NCBI RefSeq assembly: GCF_001949145.1
Contig: NW_019091360.1
Location: forward strand, 2,871,877 to 2,888,197
DNA length: 16,321 nucleotides
Origin: Acanthaster planci
Taxonomy: Eukaryota > Echinodermata > Asteroidea > Valvatida > Acanthasteridae
Direction of reading: 5' to 3'
Shown here one piece after another: positions 8,769 to 16,321 of the stretch (its first letter is position 1; every line of letters starts with the position of its first letter). The notes below the pieces were generated by a model. The model ran no database searches. It was not told where the DNA came from and was given only the letters and a program-made list of their open reading frames with translations. Both the position numbers and the translations under genes were made by a program.

Positions 8769-9633
8769 CAGTAAACTCTAAGTCGGCATCGCATAACCCG
8801 TCATATCGTCCAAGTCGGCCGTTTGACAGAAGTCCTGATCGTCTGTAATGCATTACCATTGAAAATTTCATTTCTAAGTTGGCATTTACACGTGTAGGTC
8901 GTCATTTCATATTAAGTTGGCATGTTTTTCTCGGTACTTTTCCACAAAACCACAAAAATTCCTTCGTGTAAGTCGGCATTAAAAAAAATTGTGCTTTGGT
9001 ATCGGTGTCCTTCGCCGCAGTTGCCAAGAAGTGTCAAGTGACAAAACCGTGCGCGCACAGCCAGCATGTGAGTACATGAACATCAATACCGGTAACCCCT
9101 CTAGTGCTACACGCATGCACTCTGTCCATTTTGGGGGTCGCCTTATTGAACATAGTCTGCTTCCCTGCCCAAAGATTCCCTGAAGACCCTTGATAATGAT
9201 TCCCGGGGTAGTCGGAATCATCGGGTCGGGTATCCAGACTATATTGAACGAACTTAACCAATGCATGTGTGTGGATGAGGGTATGGTTCTGTACCGTAAC
9301 TGTATCACATATATGTACATACGTACTGCACTGTGATATATATGCAAGTGGCTTGCCGTCCTTGCTTCGTCCTTAGGGGCACATGATCAATTATCGAATT
9401 TGCAGCCCATGAGGATAATAATAGAAAAGAAATTTGCTGGGATCGACATGGAGGTACAAAAAAACCAGGGTAAATCAAAGCCATTGAATTAGTGCAAGGA
9501 ATCATAATGTATACAGGCAATACATGTGTACGTGTAAGTTGGCAAAATGACGACTTACAACACAAGTCGGCCGTCGTGTAAGTCGTCATAATTTCTTGAG
9601 TCCCAAGAGTGCCGACTTAGCCGGAGTTTACTT
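8769..9633. mobile_element. 865-bp fold-back-type non-autonomous DNA element
   Basis: The left end CAGTAAACTCTAAGTCGGCA matches the reverse complement of the right end (AAGTAAACTC, CGGC, then TAAGTCGGCA). Both ends are flanked by TA (8767-8768 and 9634-9635), as expected for the Tc1/mariner superfamily and related families. The ends are built from many copies of an ~11-bp motif, TAAGTCGGCAT. Left copies are near 8779, 8808, 8873, 8912 and 8967; right copies are near 9535, 9563, 9578 and, reversed, 9549 and 9611. The middle has no transposase. Removing the element with one TA rejoins the tyrosine recombinase at the expected TMYxxYQF-like position, which confirms the edges. Open frames inside on the minus strand have no known domain. 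The exact superfamily is not proven. Confidence 0.75.
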
Positions 9634-9820
9634 TATACCAATTCCGCTGTACAGTACCCGTATGTTGTCCAGATCCCTTGTGGCCTTGGGAATCTCAACC
9701 CAAGGATTTAATACCCCCAGTTTCCCCATAGGTGCAGCTACCGGTACAACTGTGACCATTAATGGCACCCCACTGCCACAGATTCCGTCTCTGGGGCATT
9801 GGAGGTCTGCTGCTTTTAAT

Positions 9821-9832
9821 ACATGTACATGT
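9821..9832 (+). repeat. In-frame ACATGTACATGT insertion in recombinase core
   Basis: Between AAT (9818-9820) and AGG-TAC-ATT-CGA (R-Y-I-R, from 9833) lie exactly 12 bp that add Thr-Cys-Thr-Cys. The family, as I know it, has AFxRYIRP with no such residues. The bases are the palindromic motif that is scattered through the whole window. Confidence 0.7.
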
Positions 9833-9940
9833 AGGTACATTCGACCTGACTTGGCCCCTCCCCCCCCAAGACTGACTGAATCCCCTTCCAGTAGGAATTT
9901 GTTCCTGTTCCTTTTTGTTGTCTGCAGGTACATGTACATC

Positions 9941-10140
9941 TACAATGTGCACCTGGTTGTGGGGGATAGTATCGCCTTCCATGCGGCAGAACGCACGCTT
10001 CACGTACCATCCCTTGGAATCCTCACATGGCTGGGCACCCGGGGAGCCAGAATATCTCAGGACACAGCTATGACGCGCACTCGCCCTGATGTGTCCACAT
10101 TGGGACTACCGACCTCTTTTCCATACCGTGTACCAAACTA
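9941..10140 (+). pseudogene. Truncated SGNH (GDSL-like) hydrolase module
   Basis: Following the recombinase in the same frame is VHLVVGDSIAFHAAER at 9947-9994. The Gly-Asp-Ser of SGNH block I is at 9962-9970, where the Ser would be the nucleophile. SLGILTWLGTRGARIS follows at about 10004-10057 and resembles the second conserved strand and turn of hydrolases carried by Ngaro-type retrotransposons. After about 10060 recognisable similarity ends. The GxND and DxxH blocks expected over the next ~120 residues are absent, and a TAA closes the frame near 10139-10141. SGNH enzymes hydrolyse esters; the role in retrotransposons is not settled. A pyrimidine-rich tract ending TGTCTGCAG (9917-9926) precedes the module and looks like a splice acceptor, but no donor was identified. 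Confidence 0.6.
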
Positions 10141-10141
10141 A

Positions 10142-10480
10142 TGCTAATGTTTTAATAGCAAATACTGCTGCCTTTATATCTGCATGATTGAAGGTGATCT
10201 GAGGCCCATTTATAAAATTTGGCATCTGCTGCTTTCAAGTTGTGGCTGCAATAAATGCTTGGCGATAAAGGGCCGAAGCATACCCAAAATCAGTTTCCAT
10301 GTCCTTTCAACTTCTTTGGGCCAATGAAATAAAACAAGCCAATTTCTGAAAGCAAGCCAAAAGGCACAATTCACCTTTGAGTGAGAAGAATTACAGAAAC
10401 AAAAAGTGGAGAGAGAACAGAACTCTTCCCACATTTCCATAATTGAAGCCTTCCATAGAAATAATTACCAGTATGTATGT
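10142..10480. other. Unassigned stretch after the retrotransposon
   Basis: No domain or repeat is recognised. A short minus-strand open frame at 10210-10440 has no known motif and no support as a gene. The right terminal repeat of the retrotransposon would be expected near here but was not found. Confidence 0.3.
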
Positions 10481-10732
10481 AGGTAATTCCAGAAATTAGG
10501 GGTCTAAAAGCGTGAAACTTTTGTGTCCCTGTTACATCTGACCTTTGTTATTTGACATGGAAGCATTACCAGAATTGATTTCAAACTGTTACTATTTGTT
10601 TGGCAGGTAATTTGCATTAAATTCATCACTCTTGGAAATTAGAAAATGTGTTCTGAACTTACAAAATCAGATGTCAGACTCAGATGGGACAGGAACACAA
10701 AAAAAAATGGACCCCTAATCCCTCCAATTACC
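10481..10732. mobile_element. ~250-bp MITE-like element, copy 1
   Basis: The left end runs GGTAATTCC, ATTAGGGGTC, then TTTGTGTCCCTGTTACATCTGAC. The reverse complement of the right end runs GGTAATTGG, ATTAGGGGTCC, then TTTGTGTTCCTGTCCCATCTGA. The terminal inverted repeats are thus about 55-60 bp and diverged. There is no coding capacity. A related element lies in inverted orientation at the right edge of the window. Their 40-bp inner blocks (10577-10616 here, 16220-16259 there) differ at only two bases. Exact ends and target-site duplication are uncertain because AATTACCAGTA/AATTACCAATA flanks overlap the inverted-repeat ends. Confidence 0.75.
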
Positions 10733-10737
10733 AATAA

Positions 10738-10769
10738 ACATGTACATGTACTGTACATGTACTGGTACC
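10738..10769. repeat. ACATGTACATGT-type palindrome cluster
   Basis: ACATGTACATGTACTGTACATGTACT and a following GGTACC form nested palindromes directly against the right end of the MITE-like element. Confidence 0.7.
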
Positions 10770-11760
10770 TGCTACATCCTTTTTGAAATCGAATACATTC
10801 TGGTGAGTTTTGCTGATTACAGAAATGAGACTGAGAAATGGGAAGAGAAATTCACAAATACTCCATTAAAGGGTGGTCACAAGAACAGTCCAAATGGTCA
10901 TTATGCAAAGTTGGCCAACACCTGATTATTTCTCTACAGTCTAAACAGATCGGTGAACCATTTTGTTCATATTTGTGGAAACTTTTTTGGCAGCACAAAG
11001 CACAAGAACGTGGTTTTCCGGTTAAGTAAAACCAGGTTTTTTTTGGTGACAAAATAAATGGAGATTTAAGACACGAAGATAGTGGGTGGGGGAAGAGTGA
11101 GTGTCGCACTTTGTCATGCAACATCCTGGAATGAGCCTAATAGATGTACGACAGAGTTTGAGCTGTGTTGGCTGTACATGTACACCTACTATACACATAC
11201 ACATGTACATGAATTTGTTAAATCTTTTGTATGGTTATTTTGGGTTTTTACGACATGCTCAAAGGGAGAAAAACTCTCACTACACTCTGCTTTACTGAAC
11301 ACAACATGGGTCCGCACAACATGTTGGTATCTGTTTTTCAGTCATGGGGATTTTCAGTCATTGATGCACCTGTTCCTCAGCTCTGGTCCACTTAAATGGG
11401 TGACATCCCTCTTCATAAATATGTCCAAACAAGTTGAAAATAAATATATGTAACACCAAACTTGTTGCATTTTGTTCGTTGTATATTTTTCTGTCACATA
11501 CATGTACATGTAAGTTTTGAGTAGGTTTCACTGGAAGTCCAGTAACAATGTGAGAACAAGTTTTCCCTAAATCATTTTTGAAAAAGTATGATGCGAAACA
11601 CAATACAGTTACATTGGTTTCTGCTGCTATTGGGACTAAAATACATGTAGATGGGCTGGAAACCAGTCTGCAGTCACCAATGTAAGAAATGTCAGCTCGG
11701 GCAAGTGTTGAACACAAATCAACGCCGACAAAATATTTAATAAGGATTTCTGGGAGGTAT

Positions 11761-11784
11761 GCATGTACATGTACATGTATGTAC
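11761..11784. repeat. ACATGTACATGT-type palindrome cluster
   Basis: This is a run of about four TACATG steps, alternating and self-complementary along its whole length. It is one of the longest such runs in the window. Confidence 0.7.
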
Positions 11785-12249
11785 ACAACTAAAGTAGGTC
11801 ACAGACACAAGGCTGTCTGTGAACATTTAGTTTTGAGTAATTTTGTGCAGCAATGACAAAAAGGAAGACTTTCTACGTAAGAGTCGCCAATATTGCATGT
11901 ACTCAGGTACCAGTTTACATGTACATGGCTACTGCACACCTACAAATGTACATGTACGTACATGTACGTGCATACCGACTATGTATAAACATTGTACAGA
12001 GGATACTGTGCTGTGTGTTGGCAGTTGTTCCTCTGTAGGATTTTTGTTAACTCTCAAGCTACCGATAAAATTTCCTTTTTTGAAGCATATTTTCAGTATT
12101 CAGTAAAAGCACTTGGAAAATTCAAGAGTCAAGGGGCACACTTGGTAGACGTGACAGTTTGGTATACTGGTAGCAGTGTTTTTTATACAAGTATTTACTA
12201 AAACTGGAGATTCAATTTTAGGAATTCGAATAGTAAATGAACTTCAGGA

Positions 12250-12404
12250 AGCCAGCTTGCTGAAGGTAACCACCTCACCTTCCAACTGGAACCTGGTTCG
12301 AATCCCACCCGGGGTGACATGAAGAGTAGAGTAAGGAGTGAGAAGCATGCACCGAAGCGAACAAAACGTCTTGAAACTGGCCCAAATAAAACCAAAATGA
12401 AAAA
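12250..12404 (+). repeat. tRNA-like SINE head (probable)
   Basis: GGTTCGAATCC at 12295-12305 is a perfect RNA polymerase III B-box. It is set in ACCTGGTTCGAATCCCACCCGGGG, the usual context of tRNA-derived SINEs. A weak A-box-like stretch (AGCTTGCTGAAGG) lies near 12254-12266, at about the right spacing. The body downstream has GAAGAGTAGAG and ends in an A-rich segment near 12385-12405. The tRNA cloverleaf is not convincing, so an active tRNA gene is excluded. The short plus and minus open frames over this region are artefacts of the SINE. Repeat B follows at once, so the two may belong to one composite repeat. Confidence 0.55.
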
Positions 12405-12530
12405 TCTTACCTCTTTGGACAAGTCCAAGAAATCTTGTTCAAAGTGGAGACGGCATCCATCCTGCTGGCATCAAACTAAGGCGGTGTCTCTCATCAACCT
12501 GGAAGAGAATCAAAGAAACAATCACGCTAT
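12405..12530 (+). repeat. Diverged dispersed repeat B, copy 2
   Basis: This is the partner of 2288-2425, about 10 kb away. The strongest block is around GAGAATCAAAGAAACAATCA at 12505-12524. The matching frame again gives SHQP and ESKKQS. Here it follows the SINE head rather than repeat A. Confidence 0.55.
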
Positions 12531-13232
12531 TATTTCTTTTTTCATGTACACAAGAAACAGGTTTCCCTGTAGCCTTTGCTGCCCCTCTGTGGATCTTTCA
12601 AAAGCACAAACACTACAGAATGTACATGTAATTGTGTACACACCTTCAAAGATGCAACCCAAATACATCTAAACCAGCAATTTGGGGGCAACAAAAAGTG
12701 ACCTGCCCCCCAGACTTTGAAAGGTTACAACAGAAAAACATCAAGCTGAAACTTGAGTTGCATTCAGTTTGCCTAGGCACGTACATGTATGTATGTTCTT
12801 TTAATTTTTACAAGGTATGGTACTTGTACATTACATAAACTGGTAAGTAAATCTGATTTGGGTTATATGGGAGGGACGAGAGTTTGGATTAGCAAAAACA
12901 GACCCTTCAGTTATTCCAACAGGAACGAAACAGTTAAATACTTCCTTTTTATCAACATGCATACGTGTACAGTGCACGTACCAGTACATGTACATCAGTG
13001 TCATTTCTTAACAGAAAACAAGGCAGTAGATATCACATCATGAACCAGTCCCCAGTTGCAATTGAGGTTGTGCCAATATCAAAATTTACCATCGGCACGA
13101 AATTGTCACAAATATGCAATATTCAATTTTATGCAAGCTTTGTACAAAAATGGTGCAACTTTTAAAATGTAATCCTCGTATACTGGTACATGTATCTCTG
13201 TTGCAAAATTAGTTTGATATAATACAATATAC

Positions 13233-13275
13233 CTGTACATGTACTTGTACATACAATGTACATGTACATGTATAT
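13233..13275. repeat. ACATGTACATGT-type palindrome cluster
   Basis: Nearly the whole 43 bp alternates CTGTACATGTAC, TTGTACATAC and ATGTACATGTACATGTA. It is self-complementary in several registers. Confidence 0.65.
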
Positions 13276-14500
13276 GTCAACAGAACACATTATGCTGAGA
13301 TTAATGCAAGGAATGTACATGTAAGCCACTAAACACTGGCAATACATGTCAGGTCACAGCAAAAATAAGGCTGGAAAAAAAAAGTATCAAAATTTTTTTA
13401 AGGACGATTTCTGCTACCTCAGTCGATGTATTGTAAGAGATCTTTCTTCCTGTGAGCTTATCTTCAATTTTGATTCATTTGCGGTGACCAAGCGATGTGA
13501 GCCAGCGCACAGACATCATGGCTACACATGTAGCCCACGGTAATCCATATAAGCTGGTACTGAGTGATTGGGATGACAGGAACTGTATGCATCAGTTATG
13601 TCAGTGCCTTTTATCCCGTACAGGTTCATGCACAGGTACCGGTAATGGGCAGGAACTACGTTTTCCTTCCTTTTCAGTCAGATTTATCCATCTTCAGCAC
13701 AAGTCCTTTAAATTACATTTACAGCGCTGATTTTATGGCAAGTTTTTCTGACTTGAATTTTTATCCCGTCAGGTGTGCTGCATTTTGTAATTGTTTAACA
13801 TTTTTTAAGATTACCCAGGGCTCAGGGGACCTACCGGTACTGTACATGTACCGGGTATGCAGACGTTTGTCCAGGACTAAGCAAACTTCCCAGCTGGTAT
13901 GCAATGTGAGCAGACATATTCCAGATTTTCATTTTTCTTGCAAAGAAAAGAAAAATTAGGTTTTTGAGGGCTTTGAAAACTCAGAAATTAATACAGTTGG
14001 GCATGCATGCAAATGTGACAGACTTGCAGAGACAGACAGAGAATTTTGAAAATATCTTGGTTTCTCAAGTCCACGTACACTTAGATATTACATGTATACA
14101 AAAATTTTGAAATTCATAAATACTCCCCAAAAAAATCAACAAAAACTGAATACTGACATACATGTAGATACATGTACATGTGTAAGTTGTTATCTTCAAT
14201 CCATACATGTACTTACAAAGCAAATTTTTGATATAACAACAGGAAGTGGTTGAGGTGTATGCTTTCTTGAAACAAACTGTACATCAGTTTTAACAACATT
14301 CAAGAATTCGGCTTTTATTTTCCTCTGAAAACTTAGTTTTAAATTCTGAGAAATTTGGTAAAACTTTCCTCACTGAAAATCTTTCTTTTTTGTAGCCTTG
14401 TTAGAGTTTTGTAACAGTTTGAAGAGTGCTCCAGTAAGAAATCAATAACAGAAATGAATTTCTATTTTCTTTTTGAAATTTCATGTAATGTACATGTATC

Positions 14501-14536
14501 ATTTTAGAAAACTTTCGTATTTTAGAAAACTTTCGT
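14501..14536 (+). repeat. Exact 18-bp tandem duplication
   Basis: ATTTTAGAAAACTTTCGT occurs at 14501-14518 and again, identical, at 14519-14536. ATGTACATG-type motifs flank it on both sides. The identity of the two copies points to a recent event. Confidence 0.9.
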
Positions 14537-14780
14537 ATGTACATGTATACACATGAACATGTACATCTGACACCAATTTGATTTAATAGTTTTTATTTTC
14601 ACAATACATCCTTTGGGACAAGTGTGCCAAATTGACAAAACAAAACACAAAAAGTGCCCTCTTTCTACATACATGTATCAGCATAACTCCCCCAATTAAA
14701 ACTCTTTAAAACTATGGCGTTGGACGTCATGGATGTGTACCGGTACGTCCGATACCCTACATGTCCGACACCACCAAAAC

Positions 14781-14807
14781 CAGGCATTGCTGGCAGTGCA
14801 ATGCCTG
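14781..14807. repeat. Hairpin with perfect 10-bp arms
   Basis: CAGGCATTGC at 14781-14790 and GCAATGCCTG at 14798-14807 pair perfectly across a 7-nt loop, TGGCAGT. There is no adjacent gene for which it could act as a terminator. Confidence 0.65.
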
Positions 14808-16071
14808 TACAAAGTACAGAAACTACTAATCATCTGTACACCTCATTTGCATACATGTAAATAAGGTCCTACCATTTACCTACAGAGTACGCGGGATCAT
14901 ACGATGTACATGTACGGTACATGTCACACATGCATTACCAGTAATGTAGTTTATTGCATTACCCGGTACATGTTGTTGCTGTGGCAAACTGTACATTGGA
15001 GAGCAAGCATTGCCTTGGTGACCACTTCGAGGAACACTTGCGCAGTGTGTGCCGCCGCATACTCTCGGTGACGTAAGCATAGCCTCTGCATCCCATGGAA
15101 AGCGTCAACCAACGCATGGCGTAAGGAACTGGAGCAGCATGTCATTTTTTAACTGGGAACGCTGCATCCAGGGGGAATGACCATGCATTTTTCTGTGTTC
15201 ATTCAGAACTGAATCTGCTTGCCCTGACAAAGATAGGCTTATCCAGTTACGGACAGCTCGGAAATAAGATAAATTGAGAGCACTGATAGTGTACATGTAC
15301 ATGTATGTATATTTTTGTCAATACCATGGTGTTTTGGATCAGTTTCTACATGGGTAATAATGCTGAGTGGGTAATCAATGTACCAACTACTTGACGCCTT
15401 CTATCAAAATGAAAATCTGCTTGAGGATTACATCTCATAATTCACTCTGTTGAAGTGTCTAAAATGTATACGGTACGCCCGACACTGTGGAATTGCCCAA
15501 TGGTAAAATACCACAAACGAAATTCCATGATTACGTCATCAAGACGTCATGCCCATTTTACATGTAGTTATAACACAACATGGTCTGCACATGCACAAAG
15601 TTCTTAGGCTAAAGGACTTTACTGATGACAGAACTGATTAGGAATGACATAGAGGTTTGAACTTCATCTTCAGATGACAGCCAACACATTTTCCACGACT
15701 GCAGATAATTGGACTATTTCACAAGTGGCATCGACGATGGAAAAAAGATGTTTAAACATTTGCAGGAGGGTGGACAAAATAAAAAAGAAAAAAATGGCAA
15801 ACCACAGCTGTTACAAATCGACACAGATGCAGAATTCATTAAGGAACAGTGTTTCTTGAAACAATTTCACTGCTTGAAGGTTTAGGGCAAACACTACAAA
15901 GCTGGAAGCCACAGAAAGCTATAATGGTTTACTCAATATCACATCTTGAGCAAAGCGCTGATTAATTAATGATAAGAGAAGTCAGGAAGCTCCATCTTCA
16001 GTGAACACCACTAATTAAATTTTGTAGAACATTTTCAATATGCAGAGCTGCCAACCTTTACAAACTCATTT

Positions 16072-16321
16072 GGTAATCACAAGGATGAATGAAAACCCCA
16101 AACTGATTTGGGTCATTGTATTAATTTGGGGTCCAGGTTTTTTCCCGTCCCTGTTACGTCTGACATTTGATTTCTAATGTTTAGAACTCATTGTTTAATT
16201 TCCAAGACTGAAGAAGTACTGCAAATTACCTGCCAAACAAATAGCAATAGTTTGAAATCAATTTCAGTGATACATGTACATCCCTTGTCAAACGTGTCAG
16301 ATGGTACATCCCTTCTCAAAC
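16072..16321 (-). mobile_element. MITE-like element, copy 2, cut by window edge
   Basis: Read on the minus strand, this follows the copy at 10481-10732: AATTGATTTCAAACT, TATTTGTTTGGCAGGTAATTTGC, CTTGGAAATTA, then AAATGTCAGACGTAACAGGGACGGG and TGGACCCCAAATT. The plus-strand start GGTAAT at 16072-16077 matches the inverted-repeat tip of copy 1. About 45 bp extra lie between the tip and the GGGGTCC block, itself a small hairpin (ACCCCAAA with TTTGGGGT). The far end lies beyond the window or is rearranged: GTACATCCCTTGTCAAAC near 16278 recurs with one change at the very edge. Confidence 0.7.

Larger units (their letters stand above)
8340..9940 (+). pseudogene. Tyrosine recombinase, interrupted and catalytically dead
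   Basis: This would be the integration enzyme of the retrotransposon. WPDPTLSVLIQK at about 8345-8380 and KRPITTDLL near 8425 lead to FSLAFFGCLRVGEF near 8518-8559, whose catalytic Arg is at 8545-8547. After frame changes, GPLFLHSKDIQLTMY lies at 8716-8760. The reading then meets the inserted DNA element (8769-9633) and resumes with RMLSRSLVALGIST near 9658-9699. The HxxR box appears as NTPSFPIG at 9710-9733: both the His (codon 9716-9718) and the Arg (9725-9727) are Pro (CCC). LGHWRSAAF follows. Four extra codons (9821-9832, ACATGTACATGT) then split the conserved block before RYIRPD, whose Tyr (9836-9838) is the expected nucleophile. The N-terminal ~80 residues are missing. The continuous open frame from about 9596 is partly in transposon sequence and is not a true gene. 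Confidence 0.8.
6930..10140 (+). mobile_element. Decayed Ngaro/DIRS-superfamily retrotransposon
   Basis: The parts in order are reverse transcriptase, RNase H, tyrosine recombinase and an SGNH-hydrolase-like start. Tyrosine-recombinase retrotransposons replace the DDE integrase with such a recombinase. From established knowledge, Ngaro-type elements carry RT-RNase H, then recombinase, then often an SGNH hydrolase; DIRS-type elements instead usually carry a methyltransferase. The order here favours Ngaro or a close relative. All parts lie on the plus strand but change frame many times, so the copy is dead. No terminal repeats (split direct or inverted) and no gag were found, so both boundaries are estimates: the left edge is the first recognised RT-side block and the right edge is the end of the open frame. 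An 865-bp DNA element is nested at 8769-9633. Confidence 0.8.
10733..12249. other. Unassigned stretch rich in ACATGTACATGT motifs
   Basis: No gene is recognised; open frames are short, overlap on both strands and lack motifs. The dominant structure is clusters of the self-complementary motif at 10738-10769, about 11172-11212, 11498-11512, 11761-11784 and 11946-11970. Many predicted peptides here are runs of His-Val or Met-Tyr, an effect of this motif. A small perfect hairpin, ACTGGA-AG-TCCAGT, lies near 11530. Confidence 0.35.
12531..16071. other. Long unassigned stretch, motif-rich
   Basis: No coding region can be supported; frames are short and carry no recognised domain. ACATGTACATGT-type motifs cluster at about 12618-12632, 12780-12796, 12982-12994, 13233-13275, 14158-14185, 14536-14565, 14904-14925 and 15291-15305. 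A patch at 14960-15120 is more GC-rich with a short minus-strand frame, but no motif. A similar pair, GTACCGGTACGTCCGA near 14738 and ATACGGTACGCCCGACA near 15467, may be fragments of one old repeat. Two smaller structures are annotated separately. Confidence 0.3.

Noticed and set aside
8769-9633. Regularly recurring TAAGTCGGCAT motifs as a CRISPR-like array
   Set aside because: Copies are irregularly spaced, vary, occur in both orientations and lie at the two ends of an inverted-repeat element; the context is an animal genome.
9596-10141. 181-residue plus-strand ORF as an intact gene
   Set aside because: Its first residues lie in the inserted DNA element and the rest is the broken C-terminus of the recombinase plus a truncated SGNH start; the catalytic His and Arg are lost.
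11358-11786. 142-residue minus-strand ORF
   Set aside because: Its start is a His-Val/Tyr run made by the palindromic motif and the remainder shows no recognisable domain.
12256-12316. Functional tRNA gene
   Set aside because: Only the B-box context is good; acceptor and anticodon stems do not pair well, so it fits a SINE head.
12319-12672. 117-residue ORF with a basic N-terminus
   Set aside because: It runs through the SINE body and repeat B; similarity is to repeats, not to a protein domain.
14880-15302. Minus-strand ORFs in a GC-richer patch as possible exons
   Set aside because: They overlap in several frames, lack motifs and have no convincing splice sites at both ends.

Overview
The window reads as non-coding DNA from a multicellular animal, most likely a marine invertebrate. 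It is AT-rich and has no bacterial-style operons, no long intact reading frames, and many decayed mobile elements. The species cannot be named from the sequence. The supports are the types of relic present (a tyrosine-recombinase retrotransposon with an SGNH module, a virus-like multi-gene unit, short inverted-repeat elements, a tRNA-like SINE head) and a dense scatter of the self-complementary motif ACATGTACATGT. No intact gene could be supported; every recognisable coding stretch carries frameshifts or stops.

Layout. Positions 1-1706 hold a broken plus-strand unit of two or three genes. It resembles the capsid-like and membrane-like genes of virus-like DNA elements (Maverick/Polinton/adintovirus type) that are multi-copy in many invertebrate genomes. 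Positions 1707-2101 are G-rich spacer with inverted repeats. Two diverged copies of an unrecognised ~150-bp repeat lie at 2102-2270 and 2863-3010. A second repeat, 2288-2425, recurs at 12405-12530. From 3011 to 5800 little can be recognised. Seven tandem copies of a 25-bp unit lie at 5815-5989, followed by two strong hairpins near 6.2 and 6.4 kb.

The central feature is a decayed retrotransposon of the Ngaro/DIRS superfamily at about 6.9-10.1 kb on the plus strand. Its order is reverse transcriptase, RNase H, tyrosine recombinase, then the start of an SGNH (GDSL-like) hydrolase module. In a working element the reverse transcriptase and RNase H would copy the RNA, and the recombinase would insert the circular product. 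Here all parts are broken. An 865-bp inverted-repeat DNA element (8769-9633) with a TA duplication sits inside the recombinase gene, so it arrived later.

Beyond 10.1 kb lie a ~250-bp inverted-repeat element (10481-10732), an inverted relative of it at the right edge (16072 to the end), a tRNA-like SINE head near 12.3 kb, and several kilobases with no recognisable gene but many ACATGTACATGT motifs. In conserved parts of the retrotransposon the same motif appears as extra codons, which suggests it arose or was inserted after the element landed.
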